The notes below the pieces were generated by a model, which saw nothing but the letters and a program-made list of their open reading frames with translations, was not told where the DNA came from and did no database searches. A DNA stretch of 64,000 nt, taken from the NCBI RefSeq assembly GCF_020667895.1, contig NZ_JAFMPS010000008.1, forward strand, positions 87,871 to 151,870, given 5' to 3'. Origin of the DNA: Alcanivorax sp. 1008. GTDB lineage: Bacteria; Pseudomonadota; Gammaproteobacteria; Pseudomonadales; Alcanivoracaceae. Numbering within the stretch: position 1 is the stretch's first letter; each line of letters opens with the position of its first letter. A program made the translations under genes and the position numbers. This document shows, piece by piece, positions 55,950 through 64,000 of the stretch.

Positions 55950-57695
55950 ATGACCAATACTATGTTTGCGCTGCCTTTCCCGCGTCGCGCCGCCTTACTG
56001 GCCGGTATGTTTGCAACCTTTATCACGCTGAGCGGCTGTGCCAGCCGCCCTGAGCCGGTGGATGAGCCCGCCGCGGCCGCACCAGCAGAGCCCGCCGCCC
56101 CCAGCTATAGCGCACAGACTTTTGCCGATCTGCTTGTCGCAGAGGTGTCCGCGCAACGTAATGTGCTGGGCGTCACCCTGAACTATTACAGTCGTGAAGC
56201 CATCGTCAGCCGCGACCCGAAGATCGCTGAACAGGCCACCCGGCTGGCCGCTTATCTGGATGATCCTCTGCTGGCGATCGAACTGGGCGATATCTGGCTG
56301 GCCGGTGAGCCGGATAACATCGAAGCCCATGAGCTGCTTGCCATCGCCCGCATTCACGCCGGCGATGTAGCTGGCGCCGCCGGCCACATTGATTTCCTTC
56401 TCAGGACCGACCCGGATCAGGCCCTGATGCGACTGGTCAGCCAGTCCCGCGGACTGGATAGCGAGGGCAGCACAGCGCTGCTTAGCGCTCTTGCCAGCCT
56501 TACCGAGGAACACCCGAAACAGGCACCCCTGTGGTATGCCCGGGCACTGCACCAGCAGCAGCAAGGGAAGCTGGAAGCCGCCCTGACTTCCACAGACAAG
56601 GCCCTGTCACTGAACAAACAGCACGAAGATGCACTGTTACTGAAAGCCCGCCTGCTCTACCAGATGGATCGCAAGGATCGGGCCTGGCGCCACCTGAGCA
56701 GCCTGCTGCGCCGCTACCCGGACGCCAAGCGGGTGCGGGTGCTGTATATACGCCTGCTGCTGGAGGACGGCCAGCGCCGCGAAGCCAGCGAGCAACTTGC
56801 CGAGCTGACCAAACGCCATCCGGAAGATCAGGAACTGCGTTTCTCCCTGGCCCTGTTCGGCATGGAACAAGGCGCCCGCAAGCAGGCCAGCAGCACCTTG
56901 AAAGAGCTGCTCGACGAAGGCTTCAGGCCCGACGACATGCGTCTTTATCTGGCCCGCGCAGCAGAGCTTGATGAGGACCCGCAAGCGGCTATCGAACACT
57001 ATATGCAGGTGGGCAGTGGCGAGTCCCAACTGCGCGCCCGGGTTCAGGCGGCCCGACTGCTTTACGAAACCCGTCAGGATGCCCGGGCGGCAGAGCTGAT
57101 GGCACAGCTGCGCGATCAGCAACCAGATCAGATTCCGGCACTTTATGCCGCCGAGGCTGACATGCTGTCCCAACGTCAGGATTACCTGCCGGCGATGGCC
57201 TTGCTGAACGAGGCTCTGCACGACTTCCCGGATCAGACCGATCTGCTTTATGCACGCTCCATGGTGGCGGAAAAACTGGATAATCTGGGCCAGCTAGAGG
57301 CAGACCTGCGGCGCATTCTGGAGCTCAAGCCAGACGACTCCGTGGCCCTGAACGCCCTTGGCTACACCCTTGCCGATCGCACCGATCGTCATCAGGAAGC
57401 CTTTGGCTATATAAGCCGTGCCATCGAACAGCGTCCCACCGACCCCGCCGTGATGGACAGTATGGGCTGGGTGCTTTACCGATTAGGCCAACCGGACGAA
57501 GCCCTGCCCTGGCTGCAGAAAGCATGGCAGGCCTTTCCCGACCCGGAAGTTGCCAGCCACCTGGGCGAAGTGCTGTGGGTGCTGGGCCAGCAGGATGAAG
57601 CACGCCGCATCTGGCGCGAGGCCATGGAGCTGAAGCCGGAAAACACTCTGGTGCCACCCACCGTTGAACGCCTGACCGGCTCTCCCACCCCATGA
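55950..57695 (+). CDS. TPR-repeat outer membrane lipoprotein
   Basis: A 581-residue lipoprotein. The signal ends in a lipobox (ITLSGCASR, Cys near residue 29), followed by an Ala/Pro/Glu linker and at least ten TPR-like helical pairs (for example ALWYARALHQQQQGKLEAAL, ALNALGYTLADRTDRHQEAF, DSMGWVLYRLGQPDEALPWL). It corresponds in position to the TPR protein between hemA and lolB in Pseudomonas (PA4667). Probably a periplasmic scaffold at the outer membrane; no partner is identified. It overlaps lolB by four bases. Confidence 0.9.
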   Translation: MTNTMFALPFPRRAALLAGMFATFITLSGCASRPEPVDEPAAAAPAEPAAPSYSAQTFADLLVAEVSAQRNVLGVTLNYYSREAIVSRDPKIAEQATRLAAYLDDPLLAIELGDIWLAGEPDNIEAHELLAIARIHAGDVAGAAGHIDFLLRTDPDQALMRLVSQSRGLDSEGSTALLSALASLTEEHPKQAPLWYARALHQQQQGKLEAALTSTDKALSLNKQHEDALLLKARLLYQMDRKDRAWRHLSSLLRRYPDAKRVRVLYIRLLLEDGQRREASEQLAELTKRHPEDQELRFSLALFGMEQGARKQASSTLKELLDEGFRPDDMRLYLARAAELDEDPQAAIEHYMQVGSGESQLRARVQAARLLYETRQDARAAELMAQLRDQQPDQIPALYAAEADMLSQRQDYLPAMALLNEALHDFPDQTDLLYARSMVAEKLDNLGQLEADLRRILELKPDDSVALNALGYTLADRTDRHQEAFGYISRAIEQRPTDPAVMDSMGWVLYRLGQPDEALPWLQKAWQAFPDPEVASHLGEVLWVLGQQDEARRIWREAMELKPENTLVPPTVERLTGSPTP

Positions 57696-58255
57696 TACGC
57701 AGCGCCATTATTGTTCTGGCGCTGCTGCTCAGCGCCTGTCAAAGCCGTTTACCCGACGCCCCCCTGCCGCAGTCCGTGGAAGCCATGCAGAGCTGGAACC
57801 TTTCCGGCCGACTAGGCTATCGGGCCGGCAACGACGGCGGCTCTGCCTCAGTGGACTGGCGGCAGCGACACCCTGATGGCGAGCTGCGTTTTTCCGGTCC
57901 GGTAGGCATTGGCAGTGCGCGGCTGTTCTGGTCCCCGGATGGCGCCGAGCTGGATACCGGCAAGGAGCAACTGCGCGCCGCCAGCAGCACCGAACTGGCC
58001 TGGCGCCTCACCGGCCTATGGCTGCCAGTCGAAGCACTGCAGTTCTGGGTGCGTGGACTGCCCTGGCCTGACGCCGAATGGCAGGAACAGCGCAATCAGG
58101 ACGGCCAACTGGAGCAGCTCACCCAGCTTGGCTGGGAGCTGCAGTTTTCCGACTATCTCAGTGCCGGTGCGCTAGTCCTGCCCCAGCGCATCCGCGCCAG
58201 CCATAAGGATCAGCGCTTTACCCTGGTGATCCGTCGCTGGGAGCCGCTGCCGTGA
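57692..58255 (+). CDS. lolB: Outer membrane lipoprotein receptor LolB
   Basis: A 187-residue lipoprotein that accepts lipoproteins from LolA and inserts them into the outer membrane. The lipobox is LLLSACQSR (Cys 16). The body shows the family pattern WNLSGRLGYRAGNDGGSASV, LRFSGPVGIGSARLFW and AWRLTGLWLPVEALQFWVRG. It overlaps ispE by four bases (GTGA), a conserved coupling. Confidence 0.94.
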   Translation: MIRSAIIVLALLLSACQSRLPDAPLPQSVEAMQSWNLSGRLGYRAGNDGGSASVDWRQRHPDGELRFSGPVGIGSARLFWSPDGAELDTGKEQLRAASSTELAWRLTGLWLPVEALQFWVRGLPWPDAEWQEQRNQDGQLEQLTQLGWELQFSDYLSAGALVLPQRIRASHKDQRFTLVIRRWEPLP

Positions 58256-59112
58256 ACTTCAGCCTGCCGGCACCGGCAAAACTGAATCTGTTTCTGCATA
58301 TCACCGGCCAACGGGCAGACGGCTATCACACCCTGCAGACCGTCTTTGCCCTGCTCGACTACGGCGACACCCTGCATTTTGCCAGCGCCGAGCAACTCAC
58401 TCTGGATGCTCCTGCCGAGCTGGGCGGGGAGAACAATCTGATCCTGCGTGCGGCCCGCGCCCTGCAGCAAAGCAGCGGCTGTGGACTCGGCGCTGCCATC
58501 CGTCTGGACAAAAGACTGCCTGCCGGCGGCGGCGTGGGCGGCGGCTCAAGTGATGCCGCCAGCACCCTGCTTGGCCTTAATCACCTCTGGCAGCTGGGCC
58601 TGTCCATCGACCAACTGGCACAAATTGGCCTGTCACTGGGAGCCGATGTGCCAGTATTTGTGCGCGGGCAAAGCGCCTGGGCAGACGGCATTGGCGAGCA
58701 ACTGCAGCCGCTTGAGTTAACTGAACAATTTTTTCTTGTGGTGCACCCGGGAATCAGCATTCCAACTGCCGCAATTTTCGCCGATCCGCAATTGACAAGG
58801 CGTACCCCCGAAAGTAGAGTAGCCGCCTTTCTTGGACCGGCTGCGGAAACACTCTTCCGCAATGATTGTGAACCGGTTGCGACCCGGCTTTTTCCAGAGG
58901 TTCGCGCTACCATAGAGTGGCTTGAAAATCAGACGGGCAACGCCCGACTGACTGGCACCGGAGCATGTGTTTTTGCGCGGATCGCCAACCGGCAACAAGG
59001 TGAAGCGTTGCTTCATAATTTGCCAACGCCATGGCAAGGTTTCGTGGCTCGCAGTGTTAATGAATCGCCCGCCCATGTAGCGCTGGCGAAACTGCGAGAC
59101 ACAGCAGGTTAG
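58252..59112 (+). CDS. ispE: 4-diphosphocytidyl-2-C-methyl-D-erythritol kinase
   Basis: A GHMP kinase of the MEP isoprenoid pathway. The 286-residue protein has APAKLNLFLHITGQRADGYH at the N-terminus and the ATP loop LPAGGGVGGGSSDAASTL. The start is GTG at 58252, overlapping the lolB stop. With ispG at 2340-3461, the window carries two MEP-pathway genes. Confidence 0.96.
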   Translation: MNFSLPAPAKLNLFLHITGQRADGYHTLQTVFALLDYGDTLHFASAEQLTLDAPAELGGENNLILRAARALQQSSGCGLGAAIRLDKRLPAGGGVGGGSSDAASTLLGLNHLWQLGLSIDQLAQIGLSLGADVPVFVRGQSAWADGIGEQLQPLELTEQFFLVVHPGISIPTAAIFADPQLTRRTPESRVAAFLGPAAETLFRNDCEPVATRLFPEVRATIEWLENQTGNARLTGTGACVFARIANRQQGEALLHNLPTPWQGFVARSVNESPAHVALAKLRDTAG

Positions 59113-59115
59113 TGT

Positions 59116-59191
59116 TGGGGTATCGCCAAGTTGGTAAGGCAACGGGTTTTGATCCCGTCATTCCCAGGTTCGAGTCCTGGTACCCCAGCCA
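59116..59191 (+). tRNA. tRNA-Gln (TTG anticodon)
   Basis: Cloverleaf of 76 bases. Acceptor TGGGGTA / TACCCCA, anticodon loop TTTTGAT with TTG, T-arm CCAGG-TTCGAGT-CCTGG, encoded CCA. It begins four bases after the ispE stop and is probably cut from the lolB-ispE transcript, upstream of prs. Confidence 0.95.
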
Positions 59192-59258
59192 TTATTTTTC
59201 TCGCCTTTTTTACTCTGCACATCGCTGACGTCAACACTGACGAAACCAGGAGACACCT

Positions 59259-60218
59259 GTGTCCAAGCTCGTGGTCTTTACCGGTAACGCTACCCCCGAT
59301 CTTGCCCGCGCCATGGTGCGCCACCTGAACATCCCGCTCGGCGCCGCCGATGTTGGCACTTTCAGTGACGGCGAAGTATCCGTTGAAATTCATGAGAACG
59401 TGCGCGGCAAGGACGTATTCATCGTCCAGTCCACCTGCGCGCCGACCAGCAACAATCTGATGGAGCTGGTGGTCATGGCCGATGCCCTGCGCCGCTCGTC
59501 TGCTGGCCGTATTACTGCGGTGGTGCCCTATTTCGGCTACTCCCGTCAGGATCGTCGCGTGCGCTCGGCACGGGTGCCGATCACCGCCAAGGTTGTTGCC
59601 GATATGATCACCGGCGTTGGCGTGGATCGCGTTGTTACCGTTGACCTGCACGCGGATCAGATTCAGGGCTTCTTCGATATTCCGGTGGACAACGTCTACG
59701 CCACCCCGCTGATCGTGGCCGATATCGAGCGACAGAATTACGACGACTTGATGGTGGTTTCGCCGGATGTGGGCGGTGTGGTTCGTGCCCGCGCGCTGGC
59801 CAAGCAACTGGATGATGCTGATCTGGCAATCATCGACAAGCGCCGTCCGAAGGCAAATGAATCCCAGGTAATGCACATCATTGGTGAAGTAGAGGGCCGC
59901 AGCTGTGTGATCGTCGATGACATGGTCGACACCGCCGGCACCCTGTGCAAAGCCGCTCAGGCGCTGAAGGATCATGGCGCCAAGAAGGTGATTGCCTACT
60001 GTACTCACCCGATCCTGTCTGGCCCGGCGATCGACAATCTGAGCAAATCAGCACTGGATCAGCTGGTGGTTACCGATACGGTGCCACTGTCCGAGGCGGC
60101 CAAGGCCACCGGTCGTATCCGCGTGCTGTCACTGGCGCCGATGCTGGCCGAGACCATCCGCCGGATCAACAACGAAGAATCGCTGTCAGCGATGTTCGAT
60201 CGACTTGAGTTGATCTGA
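59259..60218 (+). CDS. prs: Ribose-phosphate pyrophosphokinase
   Basis: Makes PRPP for nucleotide, histidine and NAD synthesis. The 319-residue protein has [26 protein letters not shown], the PRPP loop [11 protein letters not shown] and the metal-binding [13 protein letters not shown]. The start is GTG at 59259 behind AGGAG. A strong terminator follows. Confidence 0.97.
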   Translation: MSKLVVFTGNATPDLARAMVRHLNIPLGAADVGTFSDGEVSVEIHENVRGKDVFIVQSTCAPTSNNLMELVVMADALRRSSAGRITAVVPYFGYSRQDRRVRSARVPITAKVVADMITGVGVDRVVTVDLHADQIQGFFDIPVDNVYATPLIVADIERQNYDDLMVVSPDVGGVVRARALAKQLDDADLAIIDKRRPKANESQVMHIIGEVEGRSCVIVDDMVDTAGTLCKAAQALKDHGAKKVIAYCTHPILSGPAIDNLSKSALDQLVVTDTVPLSEAAKATGRIRVLSLAPMLAETIRRINNEESLSAMFDRLELI

Positions 60219-60237
60219 TCTTGCTGACAGTCATTGA

Positions 60238-60262
60238 GGCCGCCTTTATGGCGGCCTTTTTT
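60238..60262 (+). terminator. Intrinsic terminator of prs
   Basis: A seven-base-pair GC stem (GGCCGCC / GGCGGCC) with a TTTAT loop, followed by six T. It lies 20 bases after the prs stop. Confidence 0.95.
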
Positions 60263-60284
60263 GTGGTGCTTGAGGTGGGATCGT

Positions 60285-60430
60285 AGTGAACGCCCCCGGT
60301 TTGCTCCCGTATCAGGGCCTTCCGGGACTGTGTGAGGCATGGATGCCGAACTCAAGCCCCCAGGGATGGGTTTACGGCGTGTCCCGGGAGGAGCTTGCCG
60401 TCTCTCGGGCCGGGATGTTCACTACCAGAC
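60285..60430. repeat. Candidate intergenic palindromic repeat element
   Basis: This non-coding stretch between prs and rplY has small palindromes (GGCATGGATGCC at 60336-60347 and TCCCGGGA at 60382-60389) and GGGATGGGTTTACGGCGTGT-like sequence. It reminds me of interspersed intergenic elements of marine gammaproteobacteria. Only one copy is in the window, so the repeat nature is an inference. Short open frames inside it look spurious. Confidence 0.35.
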
Positions 60431-60503
60431 CGACGAAGGTCACTGCCCCCCAACCAAGAGCCATAGATTTCTAACAGCGGTGGATTTCACCACCACTTTG
60501 AAC

Positions 60504-60509
60504 GATAAT
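60504..60509 (+). promoter_or_regulatory. -10 element of rplY
   Basis: GATAAT (five of six). The -35 at 17 bases (TGGATT) is weak. It would give a leader of about 80 bases before rplY; the remaining 60430-60594 sequence holds no gene that I can support. Confidence 0.45.
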
Positions 60510-60594
60510 CGCGCCCCCGCGAGCCCTTCCGGCTGGCGGGCCGTATGCAGTTCTGGTCGCGGATTGCAGCGGAACATCACTTTTGGAGAGTCCC

Positions 60595-61221
60595 ATGAGC
60601 AACGAATTTACCCTGAATGCTGAAGTACGTGCTGATGCAGGGAAAGGTGCGAGCCGCCGCCTGCGTCACACCGCACGTATTCCCGGCATCATCTACGGTG
60701 GCGAGAAAGAGCCAGCCATGATCAGCATCGAAACCCGTGAGCTGGTTAAGGCCCTCGAGAACGAAGCGTTCTACAGCCACATTCTGACCATCAATGTTGG
60801 CGGCAAAAAAGAGCAAGCCGTTATCCGTGATCTGCAGCGTCACCCTTCCAAGGGCTTCCCGCTACACGCAGACTTCCTGCGCGTCGACAAGACCCACAAG
60901 ATCACCATGATGGTTCCAGTTCACTTCCTCAACGAAGAGAAGTGCACCGGCGTTAAGAACGACGGTGGCGAAATCCAGCACAACCTGGCTGAAGTAGAAG
61001 TCAGCTGTCTGCCGCAGAACCTGCCAGAGTTCCTCGAAGTCGACATGACCGACGTGGCACTCAACCAGATCGTTCACCTGTCTGACATCAAGCTGCCGAA
61101 AGGCGTTGAGCTGGTGCAGCTGGCCCATGAACACGATCTGCCAGTGGTATCGGTACACGCCAAGAAAGGCGCTGCTGCTGCCGATGAAGAGGAAACTGCA
61201 GAAGGCGGCGAAGAGGCCTGA
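60595..61221 (+). CDS. rplY: 50S ribosomal protein L25, CTC long form
   Basis: A 208-residue general stress/CTC form of bL25 that binds 5S rRNA, about twice the length of E. coli L25 (94). The N-terminal L25 domain has [22 protein letters not shown] and [13 protein letters not shown]. The C-terminal TL5-type beta domain is followed by an acidic tail ([13 protein letters not shown]). The start at 60595 ([12 protein letters not shown]) has TTGGAGAG upstream; an ATG at 60583 is less likely. Confidence 0.96.
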   Translation: MSNEFTLNAEVRADAGKGASRRLRHTARIPGIIYGGEKEPAMISIETRELVKALENEAFYSHILTINVGGKKEQAVIRDLQRHPSKGFPLHADFLRVDKTHKITMMVPVHFLNEEKCTGVKNDGGEIQHNLAEVEVSCLPQNLPEFLEVDMTDVALNQIVHLSDIKLPKGVELVQLAHEHDLPVVSVHAKKGAAAADEEETAEGGEEA

Positions 61222-61253
61222 TCGCCCCTTCAAAGCAATAAAGGCTTGGTGTT

Positions 61254-61841
61254 GTGACGGATCCTGTTCTACTTATTGTTGGCCTGGCAAATCCCGGCCG
61301 CGAATACGAAGACACCCGTCACAATGCCGGCGCCTGGTTCGTCAACGCCCTGGCACGCAGCCGGGGCGTTTCGCTTTCTGAAGACAAGAAATATTTCGGC
61401 CACACTGGCACCTTCACTTTCGAAGGCAATCAGGTGCGCCTGCTGATTCCCACCACCTATATGAATCGCAGCGGTCAGGCGACATCAGCGCTGGCGAATT
61501 TTTTCAAGATTCCCACCAGCCAAATGCTGGTAGCCCATGATGAACTCGATCTGGCACCGGGCACCATTCGCCTGAAAATCGGCGGCGGTCACGGCGGCCA
61601 CAATGGCCTGCGAGATATCGTCAGCCGCCACGGCAATCAGAATAATTTTATCCGCCTGCGAGTAGGCATTGGCCATCCAGGAGATGCCGCACTGGTGACA
61701 CCCCACGTGCTGGGCAAACCATCCGCCGCAGACCGGGAAAAAATCGAACGGGCCGTTGATGAAGCGGTGAGCTACAGCGCCGACATTCTGCGCGGCGACA
61801 TCAGCCGGGTAATGAATAACCTGAACGGCTTCAAAGCCTGA
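61254..61841 (+). CDS. pth: Peptidyl-tRNA hydrolase
   Basis: Recycles peptidyl-tRNA that drops off ribosomes. The 195-residue protein has [20 protein letters not shown] (with the catalytic histidine), [12 protein letters not shown] and [13 protein letters not shown]. The start is GTG at 61254 with AAAGG upstream. It follows rplY, as in many gammaproteobacteria. The 3' end overlaps the convergent GST-like gene by 11 bases. Confidence 0.96.
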   Translation: MTDPVLLIVGLANPGREYEDTRHNAGAWFVNALARSRGVSLSEDKKYFGHTGTFTFEGNQVRLLIPTTYMNRSGQATSALANFFKIPTSQMLVAHDELDLAPGTIRLKIGGGHGGHNGLRDIVSRHGNQNNFIRLRVGIGHPGDAALVTPHVLGKPSAADREKIERAVDEAVSYSADILRGDISRVMNNLNGFKA

Positions 61842-62583
61842 CGCGATCCTTCTGGTAACGACGCAACACCCACTGCCCTGCAGCACTGTCCCGAATTGGC
61901 TGCAACGCTTGCTGTACTGACTCTGGCTGCTGCTCGAACGGCATCATGTCCCACGGCGTACCCGGTGGTGCCAGTAACGGTGCATACAGGGATGCCGCAG
62001 CAATATCCGCCAGCGTCAATTTATCGCCCACCAGATAACGATCCGGATCGCCTTTGATATGGCGCTCAATCAACGCCAGACCTTCCAGTACTTTTTCCCC
62101 TGCCGCAGCGACCTTATCCGGGCGAATGCCATATAGCTGGGCAATACCTCGCTCGGTGATCGGCACCAACAGGCTCTTGATGAATTTAGGCAAATGAAAC
62201 GGATCGAACATGGCATCCATTACCGCTGCCTGCCCGAGCACCAAACCATACATCCAGCGGCGCACATAAATGCCGTAGCGATCAAACTGCTGCTCCAGCT
62301 CAATCACCTTCTGGCGATCATCACCGGCAGCCGGGATCAGCGAATCATGGGGATAATACTTTTCCAGATAGTAGGCAATCTTGGTGGAGTCGCCGATGGT
62401 GCGCTTGCCATCACGCAGAACCGGCAAGGTGTCGATATTCGCCATCAGCCTGGTGCGCACACGGTGGGGCCCGGGCAACAGGTTACGAGTCACATAGGGC
62501 AGCCCCTTATGATCAAGCTGCCAGCGACTTTTTTCGCAGTAATGGGAGATCGGAAACTGATACAGGATACGGGTCTGACTCAT
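61831..62583 (-). CDS. Glutathione S-transferase family protein
   Basis: A 250-residue protein with an N-terminal thioredoxin-like GST domain ([22 protein letters not shown]; the SHYCEKSRW resembles the CPYC-like catalytic region, with one cysteine, and [20 protein letters not shown] holds the cis-proline and glutathione-binding serine region). A helical C-terminal domain follows ([17 protein letters not shown]). The substrate is unknown. GGAGGAG lies upstream of the ATG at 62583. It is inserted between pth and ychF, which are adjacent in Pseudomonas. Confidence 0.87.
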   Translation of the reverse strand: MSQTRILYQFPISHYCEKSRWQLDHKGLPYVTRNLLPGPHRVRTRLMANIDTLPVLRDGKRTIGDSTKIAYYLEKYYPHDSLIPAAGDDRQKVIELEQQFDRYGIYVRRWMYGLVLGQAAVMDAMFDPFHLPKFIKSLLVPITERGIAQLYGIRPDKVAAAGEKVLEGLALIERHIKGDPDRYLVGDKLTLADIAAASLYAPLLAPPGTPWDMMPFEQQPESVQQALQPIRDSAAGQWVLRRYQKDRVRL

Positions 62584-62731
62584 GGGGCTCCTCCTTGGCC
62601 CGTGCAGTCTAGCCAGCCCCGCAGAACCCGTAGAGGCAGGGGCGCCACGGCCAATCGTCATTGCGGTCAGAAGGCGGCGTATTTGCCGGGTTTCTGCTAA
62701 TATCGCGCCTCATTTTTTCGAGGTGCGAATC

Positions 62732-63823
62732 ATGGGCTTCAAATGCGGTATCGTCGGCCTGCCAAACGTTGGCAAATCCACCCTGTTCAATGCCCTCACC
62801 AAAGCCGGCATCGAAGCCCAGAACTTCCCGTTCTGCACCATTGAGCCGAACACCGGCGTCGTCCCCATGCCAGACCCGCGCCTGGAAAAGCTGGCCGCCA
62901 TCGTCAACCCCCAGCGCATCCTGCCCACCACCATGGAATTCGTCGACATCGCCGGCCTGGTTGCAGGTGCCTCTCAGGGCGAAGGCCTTGGCAACAAGTT
63001 CCTCGCCAACATCCGGGAAACTGACGCCATCGCCCATGTGGTGCGCTGCTTCGAAGACGACAACGTCATTCACGTGTCCGGCAAGGTTGCTCCGCTAGCG
63101 GACATTGAAACCATCAACACCGAACTGGCACTGGCCGACATGGACGCCGTAGAAAAAGCCCTGCTGCGCGCCCAGAAAGCCGCCAAGGGGCAGGACAAGG
63201 AAGCCGCCGCCGTGGTCAAGTTGCTGGAGAAACTGCAGCCGGCACTGAACGAAGGCAAACCGGCGCGCAGCGTCGCTCTGGACGAAGATGAACTGAAGCG
63301 CCTGCGCTCCTACAACCTGCTAACCCTGAAGCCGACCATGTATATCGCCAACGTGGCCGAGGATGGCTTCGACAACAATGCCCTGCTCAAAGCAGTAGAA
63401 GATCTGGCCGCCAGCGAAAACAGCCAGGTGGTGCCGATCTGCGCCAAGATCGAATCCGAAATCGCCGAACTGGACGATGAAGAGAAGGCAGACTTCCTTG
63501 CTGAAATGGGCATGGAAGAGCCGGGCCTGAACCGGGTTATCCGCGCCGGCTACCGCCTGCTGGGCCTGCAGACCTACTTCACCGCCGGCAAGCAGGAAGT
63601 ACGCGCCTGGACCGTGCCGATTGGCGCCACCGCCCCGAAAGCCGCAGGCGTAATCCACACTGACTTCGAAAAAGGCTTTATCCGCGCCGAAGTCACCGCC
63701 TATGACGACTTTATCGCCTACAACGGCGAAGCCGGCGCCAAGGATGCTGGCAAGTGGCGCCTGGAAGGCAAGGAATACGTGGTTCAGGACGGCGACGTGG
63801 TGCACTTCCGCTTTAACGTCTGA
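62732..63823 (+). CDS. ychF: Redox-regulated ATPase YchF (Obg family)
   Basis: A 363-residue translation-associated ATPase of the Obg/OLA1 family, identical in length to E. coli YchF. The P-loop is GLPNVGKST, switch region [12 protein letters not shown], and the altered G4 motif is in the NVAEDGF area (NxxE instead of NKxD, explaining ATP preference). A TGS domain ends the protein ([13 protein letters not shown]). The start [16 protein letters not shown] at 62732 is the family start. Confidence 0.97.
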   Translation: MGFKCGIVGLPNVGKSTLFNALTKAGIEAQNFPFCTIEPNTGVVPMPDPRLEKLAAIVNPQRILPTTMEFVDIAGLVAGASQGEGLGNKFLANIRETDAIAHVVRCFEDDNVIHVSGKVAPLADIETINTELALADMDAVEKALLRAQKAAKGQDKEAAAVVKLLEKLQPALNEGKPARSVALDEDELKRLRSYNLLTLKPTMYIANVAEDGFDNNALLKAVEDLAASENSQVVPICAKIESEIAELDDEEKADFLAEMGMEEPGLNRVIRAGYRLLGLQTYFTAGKQEVRAWTVPIGATAPKAAGVIHTDFEKGFIRAEVTAYDDFIAYNGEAGAKDAGKWRLEGKEYVVQDGDVVHFRFNV

Positions 63824-63850
63824 CGCACAGGAATTTACCCGGCTGGCCGG

Positions 63851-63879
63851 TTGACAGACCCGCCCCACTGCCGGAAAAT
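63851..63879 (+). promoter_or_regulatory. Promoter of tRNA-Met
   Basis: Perfect -35 TTGACA (63851-63856), 17-base spacer, -10 GAAAAT (63874-63879; four of six). The start point would fall near 63886, at the beginning of the leader hairpin. Confidence 0.6.
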
Positions 63880-63885
63880 GCGCGA

Positions 63886-63909
63886 CCTCACAGGGCCCGC
63901 CCTGTGAGG
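63886..63909 (+). other. Leader hairpin upstream of tRNA-Met
   Basis: A perfect ten-base-pair stem (CCTCACAGGG / CCCTGTGAGG) with a four-base loop, between the promoter and the tRNA. No T tract follows, so it is either the ychF transcript end or a pre-tRNA leader structure. Confidence 0.6.
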
Positions 63910-63921
63910 CATATCAGAAAA

Positions 63922-63998
63922 GGCTACGTAGCTCAGTTGGTTAGAGCACAGCACTCATAATGCTGGGGTCGGTGGTTCAAATCCACCCGTAGCCACCA
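63922..63998 (+). tRNA. tRNA-Met (elongator, CAT anticodon)
   Basis: 77 bases. Acceptor GGCTACG / CGTAGCC, D-arm GCTC-AGTTGGTTA-GAGC, anticodon loop CTCATAA with CAT, encoded CCA. The first pair is G-C, so it is an elongator rather than an initiator tRNA. A tRNA-Ile2 with a lysidine-modified CAT anticodon cannot be fully excluded by eye. Confidence 0.88.
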
Positions 63999-64000
63999 TC

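Noticed and set aside
59109..60008. Minus-strand open frame of 299 codons opposite prs and tRNA-Gln
   Set aside because: It runs through the tRNA gene and the prs coding strand with no credible start or domain.

Overview
The window is chromosomal DNA of a marine-type gammaproteobacterium with moderately high GC, near the Pseudomonadales/Oceanospirillales/Cellvibrionales; the species cannot be named from this stretch. Two gene blocks have the order known from Pseudomonas: (a) queA-tgt-yajC-secD-secF ... suhB / trmJ-cysE-iscR-iscS ... ndk-rlmN-pilF-rodZ-ispG-hisS-yfgM-bamB, and (b) moeB-prmC-prfA-hemA / TPR lipoprotein-lolB-ispE-tRNA-Gln-prs-rplY-pth-ychF. I see no transposase, integrase, CRISPR array or rRNA gene.

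Layout. 1-6647 (minus): ndk-rlmN-pilF-rodZ-ispG-hisS-yfgM-bamB, the last cut by the window edge. 6867-12981 (plus): complete sufBCDS-sufA-sufT-sufE operon behind a sequence that fits the IscR type 1 operator at every position. 13108-19631 (plus): livHMGF-type ABC transporter fused operonically to a long-chain acyl-CoA synthetase and a periplasmic binding lipoprotein. 19635-22722: a MASE1/degenerate-GGDEF/EAL protein and a divergent exported DUF2202 protein. 22791-28251 (minus): iscR-iscS continuing directly into a polyamine-type ABC transporter (ATPase, two permeases, binding lipoprotein). 28337-31610: cysE, trmJ, suhB, a DUF465 protein and a short DksA/TraR protein. 31681-37757: UPF0114 protein, secF, secD, yajC, tgt, queA and tRNA-Leu.

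37924-46692 (minus) is one 2,922-residue surface protein: choice-of-anchor L and GEVED domains, eight 95-residue Ig-like repeats, Bap-like Ig repeats, a Big_1-like domain, about 750 residues of Asp-rich calcium-binding repeats, then an internal GlyGly-CTERM-like sorting helix followed at once by a signal-peptide-like segment, a beta-barrel and an OmpA peptidoglycan-binding domain. It looks like two surface-protein genes fused end to end. A CRP/Vfr-like site lies upstream. Next to it are a two-component pair whose kinase carries an NMT1/THI5-type binding domain, a nitroreductase, an RDD membrane protein and a broken YHYH-domain gene.

51822-63998 holds the moeB-prmC-prfA-hemA block, the TPR-lolB-ispE block, tRNA-Gln, prs, rplY, pth, a GST-like gene, ychF and tRNA-Met.

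The main biological point is iron-sulfur cluster assembly. Where Pseudomonas has iscUA-hscBA-fdx-iscX between iscS and ndk, this genome has the inverted suf operon plus the two transporter operons. iscR and iscS remain on the far side, and both iscR and sufB have IscR-type operators, which suggests that IscR control was kept while the assembly machine was exchanged.
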